Source of the DNA: Perlucidibaca aquatica
GTDB lineage: Bacteria > Pseudomonadota > Gammaproteobacteria > Pseudomonadales > Moraxellaceae
Direction: 5' to 3'
NCBI RefSeq assembly: GCF_001676655.1
Contig: NZ_LZDB01000002.1
Span: 1,054,001 to 1,118,000, forward strand
DNA length: 64,000 nt
Shown here piece after piece: positions 33,235 to 43,663 of the stretch. The notes under the pieces are model-generated. The model saw nothing but the letters and a program-made list of their open reading frames with translations, searched no databases and was not told where the DNA came from. The translations under genes were made by a program, and so were the position numbers. Position 1 is the stretch's first letter, and each line of letters opens with the position of its first letter.

Positions 33235-36200
33235 TCAATACAGCACCTGCACACCGGTGCCGTCCAAGCGCTGGCGCAGGCCGCGCAGCAAGGCATCAGA
33301 CAAGTTCACGCGCCAGGCGCTACCGCCCTGCAATAGGGCATGAGCGGCAGGATGTTGCACGCGGAAGCGCAGACTGGCGCCGGATTGATCGGGCGCGGCG
33401 CGATGCGCCTGCAGCCATTCGGTGAGTTCATGCACGCCACGCAGACCAAGGCTGACCGGCAGCGTCAGCTCCAGACCCTTGCAATACTGATTGCGCGCCT
33501 GCGCCAGCGGCAGAATCTGCTTGGCCACGACCTTAAGCGCGCCCGCGTATTCATCCATAGACACCTCGCCTTCGATGACCAGCACGCCCTCGTATTGCAG
33601 CAGATGCCGCACCTGCTCCAGCATCTCACCGAAAACGGTGACTTCGACGCGACCGGTGCGGTCATCGAGCGTGAGGAAGGCGCGACTGCCGCGCTGACCC
33701 TTGACGATGCGATGCGCCAGCAGCAGGCCGGCAATGGTGGTGTTCTGACCGCGCCGAGTCGGCTGCAGATCGGCCAGACGCACCTGCACGAAGCGGCCCA
33801 GCTCGCTCTCGTACTGATCGATAGGATGGCCGGTGAGGTACAGGCCCAAGGTTTCCTTTTCGGCCTGCAGGCGCTCATCGTCGGTCCACGCCAGCGCATC
33901 CGACCACTCACCGGCTGGGCCGGCCTCGTGGACATCGCCAAAGAGATCGACCATGCCGATGTCGGCATTGCGCGCTTGCTGCTCGGCGGCGGCCACAGCG
34001 GCTTCAATCGAGGCCATGAGAATGGCGCGATGCTCGCCCTGCTCATCGAGCGCACCGGCGCGGATCAACGCTTCCAGCGCACGCTTGTTGAGGCGCTTGA
34101 GATCGACGCGACGGCAGAAGTCGAAGAGGTCCGTAAAGGGCCCACTCTCAGCGCGCGACACCAGCACTGACTCGATCGGCCCCTCGCCCACGCCCTTGAT
34201 CGCGCCGAGGCCGTAGACGACCTGGCCCTGATCATTGGCCTGAAAACGGAAATTCGAATAGTTCACCGCCGGCGGCAGGATCTTCAGACCCATGGCCCGG
34301 CACTCTTCAATGAAGGTGACGATCTTGTCGGTGTTGGCCATTTCCGACGACAGCACGGCAGCCATGAATTCGGCGGGATAGTTCACTTTCAGCCACGCCG
34401 TCTGGTACGACACCAGCGCATAGGCAGCCGAGTGCGACTTGTTGAAGCCGTAGCCGGCGAACTTTTCCATGAGGTCGAAGATGCCGCCGGCCTGATTGGC
34501 ATCGACGCCACGGCCGCCGGAGCCTTCCATAAACTTGACGCGCTCCTTGGCCATCTCCTCGGGCTTTTTCTTGCCCATGGCACGACGCAACATATCAGCG
34601 CCGCCCAGCGAGTAGCCGGCCAGCACCTGCGCGATCTGCATCACCTGTTCCTGATACAGAATGACGCCGTAGGTGTTCGCCAGCACCGGCTCCAGCTCGG
34701 GATGCGGGTAAGCCACATCGGCGCGACCATGCTTGCGGTTGATGAAGTCGTCGACCATGCCGGATTCGAGCGGGCCCGGACGATACAGCGCCACCAGCGC
34801 CACCACGTCTTCGAAGCGCGACGGCTTGAGCTTCTTGATCAGCTCCTTCATGCCGCGTGATTCGAGCTGGAACACGGCGGTGGTCTTGCCCTCGGACATG
34901 AGCTGGTACGGGCGCGGGTCATCGAGCGGAATGCGTTCGATGTCGATGGGCGCTTCGCCTCGGCGGGCGCGCTTGGCGTTGATGTCTTTCAGCGCCCAGT
35001 CGATGATGGTGAGCGTGCGCAGGCCGAGAAAGTCGAACTTGACCAGACCGACGGCCTCGACATCATCCTTGTCGAGCTGGCTGACCCACTTGCCTTCGTC
35101 GTCGGTGTAAACCGCCGTGAAGTCGGTGAGCTTGCCCGGTGCAATCAGCACGCCCCCGGCATGTTTGCCCACACCACGGGTGATGCCTTCGAGCTTGAGC
35201 GCCATCTCCCAGATTTCCAGCGCATCCTCGTGATCGCTGAGGCCCGGCGTGCTCAGCAGCTCCTCCAGCATCGGCTCCTGCGCCCGCGCCTCCAGCAGCG
35301 AAATGCCGGGCGTGAACGGAATCATCTTGGAGATGCGGTCGGCCAGACCGTAGGCTTTGCCGAGCACACGCGCAACATCGCGCACTACGGCCTTGGCCGC
35401 CATGGTGCCAAAGGTGATGATTTGCGACACCGCCTGACGGCCGTACTGATTGGCCACATATTCGATGACGCGATCGCGGCCTTCCATGCAGAAGTCGATG
35501 TCGAAGTCGGGCATCGACACACGCTCAGGATTCAGGAAGCGTTCGAACAGCAGGTCGTACTTGATCGGGTCCAGGTCGGTAATCAGCAGGGAATACGCCA
35601 CTAACGAACCGGCACCCGAACCACGGCCCGGCCCCACCGGCACACCGTTCTGCTTGGCCCAGCGGATAAAGTCCATGACGATGAGGAAGTAGCCGGCAAA
35701 GCCCATCTGATTGATGATCTGCAGTTCAAAATCCAAACGCGCACGGTATTCGGCCTCAATTGCGGCCATGTCCGGGCGCTTGGGGTCAAACAGCTTGCCC
35801 AGCCGGAAAGTCAGGCCTTCATGCGACAACTGGGCAAAGTACTCGGCCATGGTCATGCCCGGCGGCACCGGGAAATCGGGCAGATAGCTCTTGCCCAGCG
35901 TCAGCCCGAGGCTGCAACGCCGGGCAATTTCCACCGTGTTCTCGATGGCCTCGGGCAGGTCGGCAAAGAGCTCGATCATCTCTGCCGGCGACTTCAGATA
36001 CTGCTGGTCGCTGTACTCGCGCGGCCGGCGTGGATCGCCGAGCACATAGCTCTGGGCGATGCAGACACGCACCTCGTGCGCCTCATACTCTTCCTGCGCG
36101 ATGAAGCGCACATCATTGGTCGCCACCACCGGGCACTGGCAGCGCTCGGCCAGCGCCACAGCCGCATGCAGGTGGTCTTCATCACCTTCTCGGCTGGTAC

Positions 36201-36696
36201 GAATCAGTTCTAAATAGACTCGGGATGGGCACAATGCCAGCCAACTGCGTAACAGGCGATCGGCCTGGGATGCATCGCTGCCAAGCAAGGCCAGACCCAC
36301 ATCGCTGCCGCGGCCGAGCAGAAAAATCAGGCCGTCATGTTGGGCATTAATCCAGCGCCGCTGCACGATAGGTCTACCCTGCTCCTGGCCCTCGACAAAC
36401 GCGCGCGAAATCAGCGCGATGAGGTTTTTGTAGCCCACCTCATTCATCACCAACGCGGTCACGAGCGAGAGGCTTTCACCGTCCCGGACCACCATGTCGG
36501 CACCAAAAATCGGTTTAATGCCTTTGCCCTGCGCGGCTTTATAGAACTTCACCAGACCATAAAAATTACTACGATCTGTCATCGCCATCGCGGGCATGCC
36601 AGCGGCAGCGCACGCCTTTACGGCAACATCAATACGCACGATAGAGTCGAGCAAAGAAAACTCGGAATGAACGCGCAGATGCACAAAGGCCGTCAT
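33235..36696 (-). CDS. dnaE: DNA polymerase III subunit alpha
   Basis: The replicative polymerase of 1153 residues (E. coli 1160). The N-terminal PHP domain starts [14 protein letters not shown]. The C-family palm has [18 protein letters not shown] with the catalytic aspartates, preceded by [16 protein letters not shown]. The fingers include [23 protein letters not shown]. The helix-hairpin-helix and OB-fold ([27 protein letters not shown]) follow. The PHP metal ligands look partly changed, as in other gammaproteobacterial DnaE that rely on DnaQ for proofreading. Its ATG overlaps the rnhB stop by four bases. Confidence 0.98.
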   Translation of the reverse strand: MTAFVHLRVHSEFSLLDSIVRIDVAVKACAAAGMPAMAMTDRSNFYGLVKFYKAAQGKGIKPIFGADMVVRDGESLSLVTALVMNEVGYKNLIALISRAFVEGQEQGRPIVQRRWINAQHDGLIFLLGRGSDVGLALLGSDASQADRLLRSWLALCPSRVYLELIRTSREGDEDHLHAAVALAERCQCPVVATNDVRFIAQEEYEAHEVRVCIAQSYVLGDPRRPREYSDQQYLKSPAEMIELFADLPEAIENTVEIARRCSLGLTLGKSYLPDFPVPPGMTMAEYFAQLSHEGLTFRLGKLFDPKRPDMAAIEAEYRARLDFELQIINQMGFAGYFLIVMDFIRWAKQNGVPVGPGRGSGAGSLVAYSLLITDLDPIKYDLLFERFLNPERVSMPDFDIDFCMEGRDRVIEYVANQYGRQAVSQIITFGTMAAKAVVRDVARVLGKAYGLADRISKMIPFTPGISLLEARAQEPMLEELLSTPGLSDHEDALEIWEMALKLEGITRGVGKHAGGVLIAPGKLTDFTAVYTDDEGKWVSQLDKDDVEAVGLVKFDFLGLRTLTIIDWALKDINAKRARRGEAPIDIERIPLDDPRPYQLMSEGKTTAVFQLESRGMKELIKKLKPSRFEDVVALVALYRPGPLESGMVDDFINRKHGRADVAYPHPELEPVLANTYGVILYQEQVMQIAQVLAGYSLGGADMLRRAMGKKKPEEMAKERVKFMEGSGGRGVDANQAGGIFDLMEKFAGYGFNKSHSAAYALVSYQTAWLKVNYPAEFMAAVLSSEMANTDKIVTFIEECRAMGLKILPPAVNYSNFRFQANDQGQVVYGLGAIKGVGEGPIESVLVSRAESGPFTDLFDFCRRVDLKRLNKRALEALIRAGALDEQGEHRAILMASIEAAVAAAEQQARNADIGMVDLFGDVHEAGPAGEWSDALAWTDDERLQAEKETLGLYLTGHPIDQYESELGRFVQVRLADLQPTRRGQNTTIAGLLLAHRIVKGQRGSRAFLTLDDRTGRVEVTVFGEMLEQVRHLLQYEGVLVIEGEVSMDEYAGALKVVAKQILPLAQARNQYCKGLELTLPVSLGLRGVHELTEWLQAHRAAPDQSGASLRFRVQHPAAHALLQGGSAWRVNLSDALLRGLRQRLDGTGVQVLY

Positions 36697-37325
36697 GATT
36701 TACTCGAAAGCGAAAGCAGCGCCCTGACAGGCGCGAAGGAGCGACGATGTTCAGGCAATGGCCCTAGGCGTTGCAAGGCCTCGAGATGCGCTGGCGTCGG
36801 ATAGCCCTTGTGTTTGGCGAATCCATAACCAGGATGTTGAAGTTCCAGTGCCTGCATCTCAGCATCACGCGCCACTTTCGCCAAAATACTGGCCGCACTG
36901 ATGGCGGGCACTGTGGCATCACCTTTAACCACCGCTTGAGCTGGCATGGGTAAAGGGGGGCAGCGATTGCCGTCAATCAGCACTGAGGTTGGCGTAATCG
37001 GCAACGCAGCCACCGCCCGCTGCATGGCCAGCATGGTCGCCTGCAAAATATTGATTTGGTCAATTTCCGCCGGCTCGGCACGGCCCAAGGCCCAGGCCAG
37101 CGCCCGCTCACGGATTTGCTCGGCCAGATGCTCACGCTGTGTAGCGCTGAGCTTCTTAGAGTCGTTCAAGCCTGAAATAGGACGTGCTGGGTCCAAGATC
37201 ACTGCGGCGGTCACGACGGCTCCAACGAGTGGCCCACGCCCTACCTCATCGACGCCGGCCAGTAACAGGGCATTCGGGTCTGGGGCGAAAAAATCGCTTT
37301 GCCATTGGCTCGCGTGACGACTCAT
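36693..37325 (-). CDS. rnhB: Ribonuclease HII
   Basis: A 210-residue endonuclease that nicks DNA 5' to misincorporated ribonucleotides. The first catalytic acids are in [18 protein letters not shown] (Asp-Glu), with further acids in LIDGNRCP and in the [12 protein letters not shown] segment. Length is normal (E. coli 198). It overlaps lpxB and dnaE by four bases on each side, so translation of the three is coupled. Confidence 0.97.
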   Translation of the reverse strand: MSRHASQWQSDFFAPDPNALLLAGVDEVGRGPLVGAVVTAAVILDPARPISGLNDSKKLSATQREHLAEQIRERALAWALGRAEPAEIDQINILQATMLAMQRAVAALPITPTSVLIDGNRCPPLPMPAQAVVKGDATVPAISAASILAKVARDAEMQALELQHPGYGFAKHKGYPTPAHLEALQRLGPLPEHRRSFAPVRALLSLSSKS

Positions 37326-38506
37326 GGCGCCAGGCGACTCGACAGTAAGCGCGCAATAGCCGCCGCCCCCGTGGCGCTCGCATCCTGCCGCAGGGCAAGG
37401 TGCAGTGCGTCATAGGCAGCTAAGGTTGTTCGCACCTTATCCGGCGAGTTAAGCCACTCGGCAGTCTCGCGGGCCAAGTTTTCTGGGGTGGCTTGGTTTT
37501 GCAGCAATTCAGGCACTAATCGACGGCCAGCCAGCAGATTAGGCAAACTCACGAAGGGAATTTTCACCAACCATTTCGCGATGAGCCAGGTCAGCCAATG
37601 CAAGCGATAGGCGACGACCATGGGCTTTTTCAGAAGCAGGGCTTCCAGCGTGGCGGTGCCCGACGCCAGCACAATCACATCCGCCGCCGACATCACCACG
37701 CGCCCCACATCGTTCCCAATCTGCTGATCAAAAATCGTTATGGGTAATGCGTCATGGGCCTCAACGGCGGCGCGAATTTGTTCGCTGCGCTCCGCATTAA
37801 TGGCCGGAATCAGGAAGTTAAGCGTCGGAAACTGCGCATGCAAAATCTTCGCCGTCGCCAATAGCAGCGGTAGTAGGCTAGCCACTTCCCCACGACGACT
37901 ACCCGGCAACAACGCCACGGTTGCAGCACGCTCGGATGCCGTCGAAGGCAGCCCGAGACGGACTTGCGCGGCCATCGCATCTGGCACGAGTGGCAAGGTA
38001 TCCGCCAGTGGGTGCCCAACAAAGACCGCCGGAACGGCGTGTTTGTCGTAGAAGGCTTTTTCAAATGGCAGCAAGCACAACATCAGATCGACGCTGGCGC
38101 GAATGCCCTTGACCCGTCCCTGACGCCAAGCCCACACGGATGGGCTGACATAATGGATGGTGGGGATACCCGCGGGTTTGAGTGCGGCGGCGATGCGCAA
38201 ATTGAAATCGGGGGCATCGATACCAATAAAGGCATCAATTTTTTCTGCTTGCAGGCGCTCGATCAGCTGGTCGCGAACCGCAAAAAGCTCGCGTAAACGC
38301 CCTAACACCTCAACCAAACCCATGACCGACAATCGTTCCATGGGCACTAAGGTTTCAGCACCTTCGGCCAGCATTTGTGGGCCAGCGATGCCAATAAATC
38401 GGGCATTCGGAAAGTGAACTTTCAGGGCTCGAATGAGCCCTGCACCAAGGAGGTCGCCTGAGGCTTCACCTGCGACGATGCCAAAGACCGGTGTCGCCGA
38501 CGACAT
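37322..38506 (-). CDS. lpxB: Lipid-A-disaccharide synthase
   Basis: A 394-residue peripheral membrane glycosyltransferase (GT19) that joins UDP-diacylglucosamine and lipid X to the lipid A disaccharide. It starts with [36 protein letters not shown] and [19 protein letters not shown] are conserved family blocks, and [20 protein letters not shown] lies in the donor site. It follows lpxA by eight bases in the lpxD-fabZ-lpxA-lpxB order typical of gammaproteobacteria. Confidence 0.97.
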   Translation of the reverse strand: MSSATPVFGIVAGEASGDLLGAGLIRALKVHFPNARFIGIAGPQMLAEGAETLVPMERLSVMGLVEVLGRLRELFAVRDQLIERLQAEKIDAFIGIDAPDFNLRIAAALKPAGIPTIHYVSPSVWAWRQGRVKGIRASVDLMLCLLPFEKAFYDKHAVPAVFVGHPLADTLPLVPDAMAAQVRLGLPSTASERAATVALLPGSRRGEVASLLPLLLATAKILHAQFPTLNFLIPAINAERSEQIRAAVEAHDALPITIFDQQIGNDVGRVVMSAADVIVLASGTATLEALLLKKPMVVAYRLHWLTWLIAKWLVKIPFVSLPNLLAGRRLVPELLQNQATPENLARETAEWLNSPDKVRTTLAAYDALHLALRQDASATGAAAIARLLSSRLAP

Positions 38507-38514
38507 GGTTACGT

Positions 38515-39291
38515 TTATCGGATGATGCCGCGCGTAGAAGCGCGCAGCGAGTCGATAAACAATTGAACCTCAGGCGCTTTGGATGCCAACTCTGCTAAAG
38601 GCGCATAAGCGTCATCTAGATTTAAGCCATCCCGGTAAACCGCTTTGTAGGCCCGGCGCAGTGCGTTAATGGTCTCCGAGGACCAGCCTTTGCGCTTCAT
38701 GCCCTCGAAGTTCATGCCGCGTGGAATCGCCGGATTGCCACTGGCCATGACATACGCCGGAACATCTTTAAACAACGTCGTGCCACCACCCAGCATGGCA
38801 TAAGAGCCAATTCGGCAGAATTGATGAATGCCTGAATTGCCCCCAACGATCACGCCATCACCAATCACAACATGACCTGCAATACCGGCATTGTTGGCAA
38901 TAATGTTGTCATCACCGATCACGACATCATGAGCAATGTGGCTATTCACCATAAGCAAATTGCGTGAGCCAATTTTGGTCAGGCTCTTGTCTTGAATGGT
39001 GCCACGATGCAGCGAGCACGCTTCGCGAATGACGTTGTCGTCGCCGATTTCAAGTCGCGTGGGCTCACCCCGATACTTTTTGTCCTGGCAATCTGCACCC
39101 ACCGAGGCGAATTGATAGATACGGTTGCGCTCGCCAATCCGCGTCGGACCAGAGATCACCACATGAGGGCCAATCCAGGTGTCGGCACCGATCACCACAT
39201 CGGCACCAATGACAGAATAAGGGCCAATTTCAACACCCTCTGCGATGTCAGCTCGAGGGTCAATAATCGCAGTCGCGTGGATAAGGCTCAT
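38515..39291 (-). CDS. lpxA: UDP-N-acetylglucosamine acyltransferase
   Basis: A 258-residue left-handed beta-helix enzyme catalysing the first lipid A step, using acyl-ACP. Hexapeptide repeats fill residues 1-190 (for example VEIGPYSVIGADVVIG). The catalytic His lies in SHIAHDVVIGD, and GGNSGIHQFCRIGSYAMLGG follows. The C-terminal helical part (MKRKGWSSETINALRRAYK) is standard. Length is close to E. coli (262). It overlaps fabZ by four bases. Confidence 0.97.
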   Translation of the reverse strand: MSLIHATAIIDPRADIAEGVEIGPYSVIGADVVIGADTWIGPHVVISGPTRIGERNRIYQFASVGADCQDKKYRGEPTRLEIGDDNVIREACSLHRGTIQDKSLTKIGSRNLLMVNSHIAHDVVIGDDNIIANNAGIAGHVVIGDGVIVGGNSGIHQFCRIGSYAMLGGGTTLFKDVPAYVMASGNPAIPRGMNFEGMKRKGWSSETINALRRAYKAVYRDGLNLDDAYAPLAELASKAPEVQLFIDSLRASTRGIIR

Positions 39292-39725
39292 ATCACTTGT
39301 TCCGCAATTAGCAGGTCGGCACTGGCGGCTAGTTCGCCATCAACCAGGGCACGACACGAAAATTTATAAATATGGCGACGACTTCCCGTCATCGTGGCTT
39401 CCAACACTAAGCGATCGCCGGGGATGACCTGACGCTTAAATCGCACATTATCAGCGCCTGCAAAAACATAAAGATGGCCGGACTCAGGGCTTTTGTTGTG
39501 GGTATAAAAGCCTAAGACCCCGGCAATCTGCGCCATGGCTTCAATCATTAACACGCCAGGCATGATGGGCTTGCCAGGAAAGTGCCCCTGGAAAAAATGC
39601 TCGTTAATGGTGATGTTCTTGAAACCCACAATATGCTTGCCAGCTTCCACTTCAGTGACACGGTCAACCAGCAAAAAGGGGTATCGCTGCGGCAGATAAT
39701 GCATTACCTGCTCAATAGTCATCAT
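39288..39725 (-). CDS. fabZ: 3-hydroxyacyl-[ACP] dehydratase
   Basis: A 145-residue hot-dog-fold dehydratase of fatty acid elongation. The catalytic His is in EHFFQGHFPGKPIMPGVL and the Glu in MIEAMAQ right after it. Length matches E. coli FabZ (151). It sits between lpxD (one-base gap) and lpxA (four-base overlap), linking the hydroxyacyl pool to lipid A synthesis. Confidence 0.98.
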   Translation of the reverse strand: MMTIEQVMHYLPQRYPFLLVDRVTEVEAGKHIVGFKNITINEHFFQGHFPGKPIMPGVLMIEAMAQIAGVLGFYTHNKSPESGHLYVFAGADNVRFKRQVIPGDRLVLEATMTGSRRHIYKFSCRALVDGELAASADLLIAEQVI

Positions 39726-39726
39726 G

Positions 39727-40749
39727 TTAAGTCTTCTCCAAGACGCGAACTCGCTGCGCTAACTCATCTAAACGACGCAGGCGCACCGCCATTTTCTTCC
39801 AGTTATCGGTGCTGTCAAAAGCCGTTCCGGACGAATAGGAACCGGGCTCACTAATGGACTTTGTGATCATGGTCATGCCGGTGATTTGCACGCCATCGCA
39901 AATTTCAATGTGCCCGACAATGCCAACACCACCCGCTAAAATACAGTGCTTGCCAATCCGGGTGCTGCCCGATACACCACAATTAGCTGCGATAGCGGTA
40001 TGGGCACCAATAACCACGTTATGGGCAATCTGAACCTGATTATCAATAATCACACCGTTGTGGATTTCTGTGTCTTCTAACGCGCCACGGTCTATCGTGG
40101 TGTTCGCGCCAATATCCACGTCATCACCAATTACAACACGACCTATTTGGGCGATTTTCCGCCACACACCGCGTTCATTAGCGAAGCCAAAGCCATCACC
40201 ACCAACAATCGTACCCGCGTGAATATTGACACGGTCCCCGAGCACACAATCGTGATAGATCACGACATGGCTACGGATACGACAATTTGCACCGATGTGG
40301 ACGCGAGCATGAATCACCGCACCCGCCTCAATGACTGTGCCCTCGCCGATCACGGCGCCTTCACCAATAACGGCTAACGGCCCGATGCATGCGCTCGCTG
40401 GTACTTCAGCACTCTCAGCAACCACTGCACTGGCATGGACGCCCTGAGGTAACGTCGGGGTTCTATCGAAGCGATGAGATAGGGTCGCAAAAGCCACATA
40501 GGGATTGGGCAGAAACAGCGCTGGCCCCGCAAAGTCGCCCTTATCTTGGGCTCGCATGAGCACAGCACCCGCTTGAGTCGTAGCCAACAAAGGGCGATAG
40601 CGAGGGTTTGCTAAGAAGCTCAGCTGATGCGACTGAGCATTTTGCAAGGTTCCCATGCCCGTAATGAGATGCGCTGGATTCCCTTGCAGCTCAGCTCCTA
40701 GCTCATGCGCTAGCTCGCCAAGCGTGATGCTCATGTGAGGAGTAGTCAT
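39727..40749 (-). CDS. lpxD: UDP-3-O-acylglucosamine N-acyltransferase
   Basis: A 340-residue left-handed beta-helix acyltransferase for the third lipid A step. The N-terminal uridine-binding domain (ITLGELAHELGAELQG; LSFLANPRYRPLL) is followed by many hexapeptide repeats, with the catalytic His in QIAHNVVIGAHTAIAA, and a C-terminal helix (KKMAVRLRRLDELAQRVRVLEK). Length is as in E. coli (341). It follows the skp gene by 24 bases. Confidence 0.97.
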   Translation of the reverse strand: MTTPHMSITLGELAHELGAELQGNPAHLITGMGTLQNAQSHQLSFLANPRYRPLLATTQAGAVLMRAQDKGDFAGPALFLPNPYVAFATLSHRFDRTPTLPQGVHASAVVAESAEVPASACIGPLAVIGEGAVIGEGTVIEAGAVIHARVHIGANCRIRSHVVIYHDCVLGDRVNIHAGTIVGGDGFGFANERGVWRKIAQIGRVVIGDDVDIGANTTIDRGALEDTEIHNGVIIDNQVQIAHNVVIGAHTAIAANCGVSGSTRIGKHCILAGGVGIVGHIEICDGVQITGMTMITKSISEPGSYSSGTAFDSTDNWKKMAVRLRRLDELAQRVRVLEKT

Positions 40750-40773
40750 TGCTGCGAGCTCCGCCTAGCCTAC

Positions 40774-41295
40774 TTATTTGGCTGCGTTCAGACGATCAAC
40801 AACCCGCTTAGTCAGATCAAGATCCGGATCAACATAGATCACGCCACGACGATCTAAGATGACATCAAAATTGCCCGATTTGCGCATCTCGTCCAGCACG
40901 CTTTGCATACTAGGCAAGAGTTTATTTAAGAGGTCCTGCTGAGCATCCTGCGTGCGCTTTTGCACTAGTGTCACCAGCGAATTGAATTCGTTGGCTTTTT
41001 GATCCGCTTGCTCACGCAAGGCTTTCTTATCGCGCTCACTCATGGCGGCAGCTTCTTTCACAAACTTCTCTTCCATGGCTTTGATGTCTTTACGCAACTG
41101 CTCCAGCTTGTCGCGTTGTGGCTTCATGTCCGTCGCCAATTTTTCCTGAGCGGCTTGCGCTGCATTGGTCGCCAAAATAGCCGCCTCACGGTCTAAAACC
41201 GCAATGCGTGTTGGGGCATTGGCAGCCGCCGCCAAAGACATTGCAGACACAGACACTAGGGCAATAGCGCATAAGACATTACGAACGGTTTTCAT
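40774..41295 (-). CDS. skp: OmpH/Skp-family periplasmic chaperone
   Basis: A 173-residue chaperone that holds unfolded outer-membrane proteins for BamA. The signal peptide (MKTVRNVLCAIALVSVSAMSLAAAA) precedes a short beta part (RIAVLDREAAI) and a long charged helical hairpin (about 55-130; EKLATDMKPQRDKLEQLRKD). It ends in VIYVDPDLDLTKRVVDRLN. The ATG at 41295 sits just after the bamA stop codon; an upstream ATG (41349) would lie inside bamA and lacks a signal. Confidence 0.93.
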   Translation of the reverse strand: MKTVRNVLCAIALVSVSAMSLAAAANAPTRIAVLDREAAILATNAAQAAQEKLATDMKPQRDKLEQLRKDIKAMEEKFVKEAAAMSERDKKALREQADQKANEFNSLVTLVQKRTQDAQQDLLNKLLPSMQSVLDEMRKSGNFDVILDRRGVIYVDPDLDLTKRVVDRLNAAK

Positions 41296-41299
41296 CAGA

Positions 41300-43657
41300 T
41301 CAGAATCCTTGTCCAAGAGAGAACTGGAAGGCTTGAGTATCGTCGCCATCCTGAGTATTTAAGGGCTTTGCCACCGCAAATGTTAATGGCCCGATGGGCG
41401 TGATCCAAGACAGGCCTACACCCACGGAGTAACGTAAATTACCCAAGGAAGGCTTGTAGTCTGTGGTGGAGGTTGCCTTCGCATTGGTATCGAAAATATT
41501 ACCCACATCGAAGAACGCCAAGGTGCGAATTTTGCTCTTGTCCTCGATAAACGGCACGGGGAAGATTAACTCCACACCACCCTCGACTTGCACATTACCG
41601 CCAATCGACTCCGACTCCGGCAGCAGGACCGCTGGGTTAGAGAGTGACAGACGCTGGCTGCGCGGGCCCATCGAGTTGTCACGGAAGCCACGGACCGAGC
41701 CGAAGCCGCCACCAAAAAAGTTACGGTAGAACGGTAAGCTGCTACCACTGATGGCGTCGCCATAACCCAAACGCGCGTATCCACGTCCAACCCAGTCGCT
41801 GCGAACGGGGAAGTAGCGCTGAGCGTTATAGGTCAGCTTATAAAAACTCACATCACTGCCAGGCAGGCCTAACTCCATCGCTACCGATTGTGATGCACCA
41901 GCCGTAGGGAAAGTGCCACGGTTCAGGGTATTTCGCGCCCAAGAAGCCGTGCCGGTATAGGTCATCAAGTTATTGCCATTTTCATTGGTGAATTTGAAAA
42001 CGGCCTCAGACGGATTCACACCCAAACTGATTTTCGTTTGGTCAATACCCGCCGAGAAGCTGATGGTTTCTGTTTCATCAATCGGATAGCTAAAACTGAT
42101 GTTTGCGCCCAAGGAATCTGTCGAGTAATTGCTGATGTTTAAATCATCGAGCTTGGTCTGACGCAGATAGAAGTTATAGCCACGGCTAATCCCTTCTGGA
42201 GTGAAGTAGGGGTCCAAGAAGGACACATTGTAGGCATCACGCACATCCGAGCGGTTTAAACCAATAGAGACGCGGTTACCCGTACCCAAGAAGTTGGTTT
42301 GGCTAACATTGGCGCCGAAGACCAGACCCGCATTCTGTGAGTAACCCAAGCTTGCACTGATCGAGCCAGAAGCCTGCTCCGTAACGGCCACATTTAAATC
42401 GACTTGGTCCGTGGTGCCTGGCACGCGGGCGTTTTCAACTTTTACATCGCTGAAAAAACCTAGGCGCTGCAAACGAACCTTAGAAAGATCAATTTTCTCT
42501 GCCGAAGCTTGTGCCCCTTCGAATTGGCGCATTTCACGACGAAGGACGCTGTCATCCGTTTTTAGATTGCCCGTGAAATTAATTCGGCGTACCGACATGA
42601 CCCGATTAGCATTGACGTAGAAAACAATTTTTGCGGTTTTCGTTGCGTCATCCAGCTCGGGCACGCCTTGAACATCGGCCAGCAAATAACCATCACGACC
42701 TAAACGACGCGTAATGATTTCGTTGGTGAGCGTCACCACTTTTTGTGAGTAAACCTGACCTGGCTGTGCCAATAACAGGTTTTTCAATTCCGATTCAGGT
42801 ACCGGCAAGTCGCCCGCCAAGCGTACATCACCGACTTTAAAGGGTTCGCCTTCGCTCACGTTAATATCAATATAGACTTGATCTTTGTTTGGCGAGAGCG
42901 TGACTTGAGTCGAGTCGACGCTGAATCGTAAGTAGCCACGATCGAGGTAGAAAGAGCGCAGGGTTTCGATGTCTGCTGTTAACTTTTCACGCGAATACTT
43001 GTCGTCACCATAAATAAACGACAATAAATGCCTGGATTGGAGCTGTAGCTGCTTAAGCAGTATGGGGTCCTTAAATACCGTATTGCCATTGATGCTAATA
43101 CGCTTAATGCGAGCCGTATCACCTTCTTTAATGGTAATGCTGATGCCCACTCGGTTACGCGGCAATGGCTTGGCTGTTGCCGTCACTGTTGCGCCGTAAC
43201 GACCTTGTGCTGCGTACTGGCGCTGCAACTCCAAACGCACCTGATCCAAGGCGGCACGCTTAAACACTTCGCCCTCACTCAGGCCAATGGTTTTCAAACC
43301 TTTCAACAAGTCTTCCTTATTGATGGATTGGTTACCGCTCAGCTCAATCGTCGAAATACTCGGACGTTCAACCACGCGCACAATGAGCGCATCGCCGTCC
43401 CGCAATGCCTGAACATCCTCAAACTGGCCCGAAGCAAAAAGTGCTCGCACCAAGTCTGCACTACGCTCATCGGTCACCGTTTCGCCGGCGGCAAACGGTA
43501 ATAAGGCATAAACGCTGGAGGCAGATAAGCGCCCTAAGCCTTCCAAGCGAATGTCTTTAACGACAAAGCTGTCAGCATGTGCAGAGACGCTGGCAATGGC
43601 CAGTGCAAGAGGCAATACAGCCAAAGAAGGCCAGTTACGTGTCATGTGAGCAGTCAT
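41300..43657 (-). CDS. bamA: BamA, outer membrane protein assembly factor
   Basis: A 785-residue essential outer-membrane insertase. A signal peptide (cut near ASVSAHA-DS) is followed by five POTRA domains (about 28-420) and a 16-strand barrel. The lid-loop signature GSVRGFRDNSMGPRS is present. The C-terminal strand ends in FQFSLGQGF with a terminal Phe. Two in-frame starts, 43657 and 43645, are equally plausible; neither has a strong ribosome site. It is followed at once by skp, its functional partner. Confidence 0.97.
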   Translation of the reverse strand: MTAHMTRNWPSLAVLPLALAIASVSAHADSFVVKDIRLEGLGRLSASSVYALLPFAAGETVTDERSADLVRALFASGQFEDVQALRDGDALIVRVVERPSISTIELSGNQSINKEDLLKGLKTIGLSEGEVFKRAALDQVRLELQRQYAAQGRYGATVTATAKPLPRNRVGISITIKEGDTARIKRISINGNTVFKDPILLKQLQLQSRHLLSFIYGDDKYSREKLTADIETLRSFYLDRGYLRFSVDSTQVTLSPNKDQVYIDINVSEGEPFKVGDVRLAGDLPVPESELKNLLLAQPGQVYSQKVVTLTNEIITRRLGRDGYLLADVQGVPELDDATKTAKIVFYVNANRVMSVRRINFTGNLKTDDSVLRREMRQFEGAQASAEKIDLSKVRLQRLGFFSDVKVENARVPGTTDQVDLNVAVTEQASGSISASLGYSQNAGLVFGANVSQTNFLGTGNRVSIGLNRSDVRDAYNVSFLDPYFTPEGISRGYNFYLRQTKLDDLNISNYSTDSLGANISFSYPIDETETISFSAGIDQTKISLGVNPSEAVFKFTNENGNNLMTYTGTASWARNTLNRGTFPTAGASQSVAMELGLPGSDVSFYKLTYNAQRYFPVRSDWVGRGYARLGYGDAISGSSLPFYRNFFGGGFGSVRGFRDNSMGPRSQRLSLSNPAVLLPESESIGGNVQVEGGVELIFPVPFIEDKSKIRTLAFFDVGNIFDTNAKATSTTDYKPSLGNLRYSVGVGLSWITPIGPLTFAVAKPLNTQDGDDTQAFQFSLGQGF

Positions 43658-43663
43658 CCAAAA

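Noticed and set aside
33340-34170. Long open frames on the plus strand opposite dnaE
   Set aside because: The minus-strand DnaE reading has full-length family motifs; the opposite frames have no ribosome site or recognisable domain.
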